This document shows, piece by piece, positions 7,028-9,473 of a stretch of DNA of 9,473 nucleotides (the stretch's first letter is position 1; each line of letters begins with the position of its first letter). The notes beneath the pieces are model-generated. The model was given only the letters and a program-made list of their open reading frames with translations. It did not search any database and had not been told where the DNA came from. Source of the stretch: Pseudomonadota bacterium. GTDB taxonomy: Bacteria > Pseudomonadota > Alphaproteobacteria > Elsterales > Elsteraceae. The stretch is taken from positions 1 to 9,473 of the forward strand of contig JACQAI010000235.1 in NCBI GenBank assembly GCA_016195115.1. Reading direction: 5' to 3'. The position numbers were made by a program, and so were the translations under genes.

Positions 7028-8902
7028 ATGGCCGAAGAGAAGCTTCCCTTCCAAGCGGAAGTCAGCCGGCTGCTCGACATCGTCGCGCACGCGCTCTACA
7101 GCGACAAAGAGGTATTCCTGCGCGAGCTGATCTCGAACGCGTCCGACGCGTGCGACCGGCTGCGCTATCTGACCGCCACCGAGCCCGAGCTCGCCAAGGG
7201 CACCCTGCCGGCCAAGATCACCCTCATCCCCGAGGCCAAGTCGCGGACCCTGGAAATCGTCGACACCGGCATCGGCATGGGCCGCGACGAGCTGGTCGAG
7301 AACCTCGGCACGATCGCGCGCTCGGGCACCGGCAAGTTCCTCGAGCAGCTGACCGGCGACGCCAAGACCGACCTGTCGCTGATCGGGCAATTTGGTGTCG
7401 GTTTCTATGCATCCTTCATGGTCGCCGAGCAGGTCGAGGTGGTCAGCCGCAAGGTCGGCAGCGAGCAGGCGTGGCGCTGGACCTCCGACGGCAAGGGCGC
7501 CTTCACGGTTGCCGAAGCCGTGCGCGACGACGTCGGCACCTCGGTCAAGCTGCACCTCAACGCCGGCGAGCACGACTTCCTCGAGCCCGAGCGCCTGAAG
7601 GCGATCGTGCGGCGCTACTCCGACCATATCGGCATCCCGATCGCGCTCGCGCTCAAGGACAAGGCGGAGGAGACCATCAATAGCGCCGCGGCGCTGTGGA
7701 CCCGCTCGAAGAGCGAGATCACGCCGGAGCAGTCCGCGGCGTTCTACAAGCACGTCGCGCACGCCAGCGACGAGCCTTACGTGACCGTGCACGTGCGCGC
7801 CGAAGGCACGCTCGAATATTCGGCGCTGCTCTACGTGCCGTCGCAAAAGCCGTTCGACCTGTTCCATCCCGACCGCAAGCACGGCGTCAAGCTCTACGTC
7901 CGGCGCGTCTTCATCACCGACGACTGCAAGGAGCTGGTGCCCGGCTATCTCCGCTTCCTGCGCGGCGTCGTCGACTCGTCCGACCTGCCGCTCAACGTCA
8001 GCCGCGAGATGCTGCAGAACAACCCGCTGCTCGCCAAGATCCGCGCCAACCTGGTCAAGCGCGTGCTGGCCGAGCTCGAGAAGAAGAGCGCCGAGGACGG
8101 CTACCCGGTGTTCTGGGACAATTTCGGCCCGGTGCTCAAGGAGGGCCTCTACGAGGACTACGAGCAGCACGACGTGCTCCTCAAGCTGGCGCGCTTCCGC
8201 ACCACGGTGTCGGACGCGCCGATCAGCCTCGAGACCTATGTCGGGCGCATGAAGCCCGGCCAGGACGCGATCTACACGATCAGCGGCGAGGACGCCAAGC
8301 AGCTGCAGTCGAGCCCGCAGCTCGAGGGCTACCGCGCCAAGGGCGTCGAGGTCCTGCTGCTGACCGACCCGATCGACGAGTTCTGGATGCCGATGGTCCA
8401 GAAGTACGGAGACAAACCCTTCCGCTCGGTGACCCGCGGCGCCGCCGACCTGTCGAAAGTCGCCGACGCGCCCGACCAGACGCCGGCCGCCGACAAGGCG
8501 ACCGACGGCGAGATCGCCAAGCTGATCGCGCTCTTCAAGCTGACCCTCGGCGACGAGGTCAAGGACGTGCGCGAATCAAATCGCCTGACCGACAGCGCGG
8601 TCTGCCTGGTCGCCGACGAGGGCGACATCGACATGCGGCTCGAGAAGCTCCTGCGCCAGCACAAGCAGCTCGACAAGATCTCGGCGCGCGTGCTCGAGCT
8701 CAACCCGCGCCACCCGGTGATCCGCGCCCTGATCGGCCGCGTCGCCGCGCCCGGTGCGTCCGACAGCCTGGCCGACGCCGCGCGCCTCCTGCTCGACCAG
8801 GCCCGCATCCTCGAAGGCGAGACGTTGCCCGACCCGCGCGCCTTCGCCCGCCGCCTCGACGGCGTGCTCGCCAAAGGCCTCGGCGGCACCACGGCGGCGT
8901 AG
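7028..8902 (+). CDS. htpG: Molecular chaperone HtpG (bacterial Hsp90)
   Basis: Cytosolic ATP-dependent homodimeric chaperone that remodels client proteins with the DnaK system under heat and other stress. The 624 residues equal the usual bacterial length. The N-terminal GHKL ATPase domain (about 1-215) shows FLRELISNASDA with catalytic Glu33 and Asn37, DTGIGM with ATP-binding Asp79, the lid GTIARSGT and GQFGVGFYASFMV. The middle domain contains LYVPSQKPFDLF, the KLYVRRVFI strand and the LPLNVSREMLQ catalytic-loop segment that carries the conserved Arg. The C-terminal dimerisation domain ends LGGTTAA without a eukaryotic MEEVD tail. The ATG at 7028 is preceded by the purine stretch GAGAGAAGA about 7 nt away. 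It follows aceB by 149 bp, separated by the hairpin at 6879-6944, and probably has its own heat-shock promoter. Nothing is unusual in the protein. Confidence 0.97.
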   Translation: MAEEKLPFQAEVSRLLDIVAHALYSDKEVFLRELISNASDACDRLRYLTATEPELAKGTLPAKITLIPEAKSRTLEIVDTGIGMGRDELVENLGTIARSGTGKFLEQLTGDAKTDLSLIGQFGVGFYASFMVAEQVEVVSRKVGSEQAWRWTSDGKGAFTVAEAVRDDVGTSVKLHLNAGEHDFLEPERLKAIVRRYSDHIGIPIALALKDKAEETINSAAALWTRSKSEITPEQSAAFYKHVAHASDEPYVTVHVRAEGTLEYSALLYVPSQKPFDLFHPDRKHGVKLYVRRVFITDDCKELVPGYLRFLRGVVDSSDLPLNVSREMLQNNPLLAKIRANLVKRVLAELEKKSAEDGYPVFWDNFGPVLKEGLYEDYEQHDVLLKLARFRTTVSDAPISLETYVGRMKPGQDAIYTISGEDAKQLQSSPQLEGYRAKGVEVLLLTDPIDEFWMPMVQKYGDKPFRSVTRGAADLSKVADAPDQTPAADKATDGEIAKLIALFKLTLGDEVKDVRESNRLTDSAVCLVADEGDIDMRLEKLLRQHKQLDKISARVLELNPRHPVIRALIGRVAAPGASDSLADAARLLLDQARILEGETLPDPRAFARRLDGVLAKGLGGTTAA

Positions 8903-8927
8903 GCGTTGGGCAATCGAGCCGTAGCTT

Positions 8928-9024
8928 ATGGCGATCACGATCTTCCATTCCTGGCAGGCCGACACTCCTACGAGGGAAGGGAGAAACCTTTGTTGAGCGC
9001 GCGCCTGGCCGAATCACTTTCCCG
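8928..9024 (+). pseudogene. Remnant of a TIR-like 'FYSWQSD' family gene, frameshifted and truncated
   Basis: From ATG 8928 the reading frame gives IFHSWQADTP...GRN, then stops at 8994-8996 after 22 residues. It matches without gaps the N-terminus I recall for a family of TIR-like/nucleotide-binding proteins (IFYSWQSDxPxxxNRNFIExAL), several of which occur in defence loci. Dropping a single C from the AAACC at 8979-8983 restores R-N-F-V-E-R-A, exactly the expected continuation; a further C would have to be dropped to give the next Leu. Homology then ends at the repeat at 9025. The right end is approximate. The rest of the gene (200 or more residues) is absent. What I see is a short match with a plausible frameshift; family identity comes from memory and needs a profile search. 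Alternative: a chance similarity in intergenic DNA. Confidence 0.5.
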
Positions 9025-9083
9025 GCAGCGACGAAGCAATCCAGAGGGCGCCTGGATTGCTTCGCTGCGCTCGCAATGACGCT
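9025..9083. repeat. Dispersed palindromic repeat (REP/MITE-like), copy 2, left arm shortened
   Basis: The left arm GCAGCGACGAAGCAATCCAG (9025-9044) and the right arm starting CTGGATTGCTTCGCTGCGC (9052-9081) flank a 7-nt loop. The right arm is nearly identical to that of the copy at 5189-5218 (one mismatch in 30 bp). The left arm lacks the outer GTCATTGCGAG portion present in copy 1, so this copy is truncated or recombined. It abuts the broken end of the TIR-like remnant. It may also act as a 3' structure for transcripts reading out of htpG. Confidence 0.85.
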
Positions 9084-9113
9084 GAGGGTAACGAATCCCG
9101 ATCCGAGAACGGC

Positions 9114-9272
9114 CTAGACGGAAGGCTCGAACTCTTCCGGGAGTCGACCGGCCTGGCGGATCAGCCACGGCCCAAAATCGTCGTCCGCCGGAGCGAACGG
9201 GGCCGCGTCCGCGGCCTCCGGCGGCTTCGCGTGATTGGGCACTTTGGGAGATCCGGCGGTAGGCGCGGGCAT
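9114..9272 (-). CDS. Small hypothetical protein, 52 residues
   Basis: I do not recognise this protein. It starts at ATG 9272 behind a strong Shine-Dalgarno (GAGGAG, 9284-9279, 6 nt spacing), the best in this part of the window, which is the main reason to call it. The N-terminal half is Pro/Ala-rich (MPAPTAGSPK, KPPEAADAAPFAP) and probably disordered. The C-terminal half (DDDFGPWLIRQAGRLPEEFEP) has aromatic and amphipathic character. There is no signal peptide or membrane segment. The reading frame extends upstream as far as 9356, but without a comparable ribosome site. It points away from the putative vapB at 9437 and shares the intergenic region with it. A hairpin (9286-9318) lies right before the Shine-Dalgarno. 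It could be a small accessory protein or a chance frame. Confidence 0.5.
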   Translation of the reverse strand: MPAPTAGSPKVPNHAKPPEAADAAPFAPADDDFGPWLIRQAGRLPEEFEPSV

Positions 9273-9285
9273 GGGTGTCTCCTCA

Positions 9286-9318
9286 GTGCCAGACGTGCAG
9301 CGCGTTGATGTCTGGCAC
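9286..9318 (-). promoter_or_regulatory. 9-bp stem-loop directly before the small gene's Shine-Dalgarno
   Basis: GTGCCAGAC (9286-9294) and GTCTGGCAC (9310-9318) are exact inverted copies with a 15-nt loop. In minus-strand RNA the stem ends 1 nt before the GAGGAG of the 52-residue gene, so it could affect translation or be a binding site in the divergent intergenic region. Confidence 0.45.
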
Positions 9319-9374
9319 GCCAGCGACGCCTCCGTTGAACCCGCTGCCCGGCCCACGGGGTGCGGCTCCAGGGG

Positions 9375-9416
9375 TTGACACGTCCCGGGCGACTACCATG
9401 ATATCTATCATGGTAG
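9375..9416 (+). promoter_or_regulatory. Promoter with overlapping 24-bp palindromic operator (putative vapBC)
   Basis: A perfect -35 box TTGACA (9375-9380) is followed at 18 bp by TGATAT (9399-9404). The exact inverted repeat CTACCATGATA/TATCATGGTAG (9393-9403 and 9406-9416, 2-bp spacer) covers the -10 and start site, and another CTATCA half-site follows at 9417-9422. This layout is what a self-repressing toxin-antitoxin operon uses. The GCTATCA core also resembles the FitAB operator as I remember it. AT-rich relative to its surroundings. Confidence 0.6.
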
Positions 9417-9436
9417 CTATCAGATCGAGGGGGTCT

Positions 9437-9473
9437 TTGACCAGTCCCAGGACCGCCAAGCTGTTCACCCATG
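9437..9473 (+). CDS. vapB: VapB-type antitoxin, first codons only (partial at right edge)
   Basis: The last 37 bases, read from TTG 9437, give MTSPRTAKLFTH and the first base of a following G-starting codon. AbrB-fold VapB antitoxins commonly begin TAKLFxxGRSQAVRLP, so the visible part is the family's N-terminal strand and the next codon may be the expected Gly. GAGGGGG at 9427-9433 serves as Shine-Dalgarno, though only 3 nt from TTG. The promoter and palindrome at 9375-9416 immediately upstream fit an autorepressed toxin-antitoxin operon, in which vapC (a PIN-domain RNase) would follow outside the window. An in-frame ATG at 9410 lies inside the palindrome and is less likely. With twelve residues the call is tentative, but motif and context agree. 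Confidence 0.5.
   Translation, partial: MTSPRTAKLFTH

Noticed and set aside
7696..9117. Long plus-strand open frame overlapping htpG in another frame
   Set aside because: Arg/Ala/Pro-rich translation with no recognisable domain; a frame shadow of htpG.
9114..9160. Similarity of RQAGRLPEEF at the end of the small protein to the VapB core RSQAVRLPKEF
   Set aside because: It lies at the C-terminus rather than near the N-terminus, on the opposite strand to the putative vapB, with no AbrB-like sequence following; probably chance.
9283..9468. Minus-strand 61-codon frame ending ...GVPDINALHVWH, which looks faintly like a cation-efflux C-terminal motif
   Set aside because: It starts at GTG without a ribosome site, runs through the promoter and palindrome region, has much lower GC3 than the real genes, and lies opposite the more convincing vapB start.

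Overview
The window is GC-rich DNA (genes look strongly GC3-biased) with the organisation of an alphaproteobacterial chromosome. The evidence is an ScfR/RamB-type regulator divergent from isocitrate lyase, and two copies of the palindromic 'GCAATGACG...GCAATCCAG' intergenic repeat that I associate with Rhodospirillales and Hyphomicrobiales genomes (Reyranella- or Bradyrhizobium-like). The lineage is an inference; no rRNA or other marker is present.

Left part (1-2247). A partial MFS transporter of the ACS type (minus strand, running off the left edge) lies downstream of a small Zn-binding GFA/CENP-V family gene (minus). This is divergent from an HxlR-family regulator (plus). The 163-bp region between GFA and HxlR carries two interlocking inverted repeats, both built on the rare tetranucleotide CTAG. 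They are candidate operators.

Centre (2244-6878). A glyoxylate-shunt locus. An XRE-type short-chain acyl-CoA regulator (ScfR/RamB/PrpR family, minus) is divergent from aceA (isocitrate lyase), followed on the same strand by aceB (malate synthase A). The AT-richer divergent promoter holds repeated TTTACA/TGTAAA half-sites and a perfect 14-bp palindrome. An 86-bp palindromic repeat sits between aceA and aceB. No aceK is present. The two enzymes let the cell grow on acetate or fatty acids by bypassing the decarboxylating steps of the TCA cycle, and the regulator probably senses acyl-CoA status. The HxlR and regulator genes converge and share a CTAG that provides both stop codons.

Right part (6879-9473). 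After a strong GC hairpin comes htpG (bacterial Hsp90) with a heat-shock-like promoter. Downstream the content turns accessory. It holds a short frameshifted remnant matching the N-terminus of a TIR-like 'FYSWQSD' family, a second copy of the dispersed repeat, and an unrecognised 52-codon gene on the minus strand behind a strong Shine-Dalgarno and a hairpin. At the right edge are a TTGACA promoter, a 24-bp palindromic operator and the first codons of what reads as a VapB-type antitoxin, so a toxin-antitoxin operon probably begins here and continues outside the window.

I see no wholly new system. The most informative unexplained signals are the putative vapB operator and start, the TIR-like relic, and the two divergent-promoter operator architectures.
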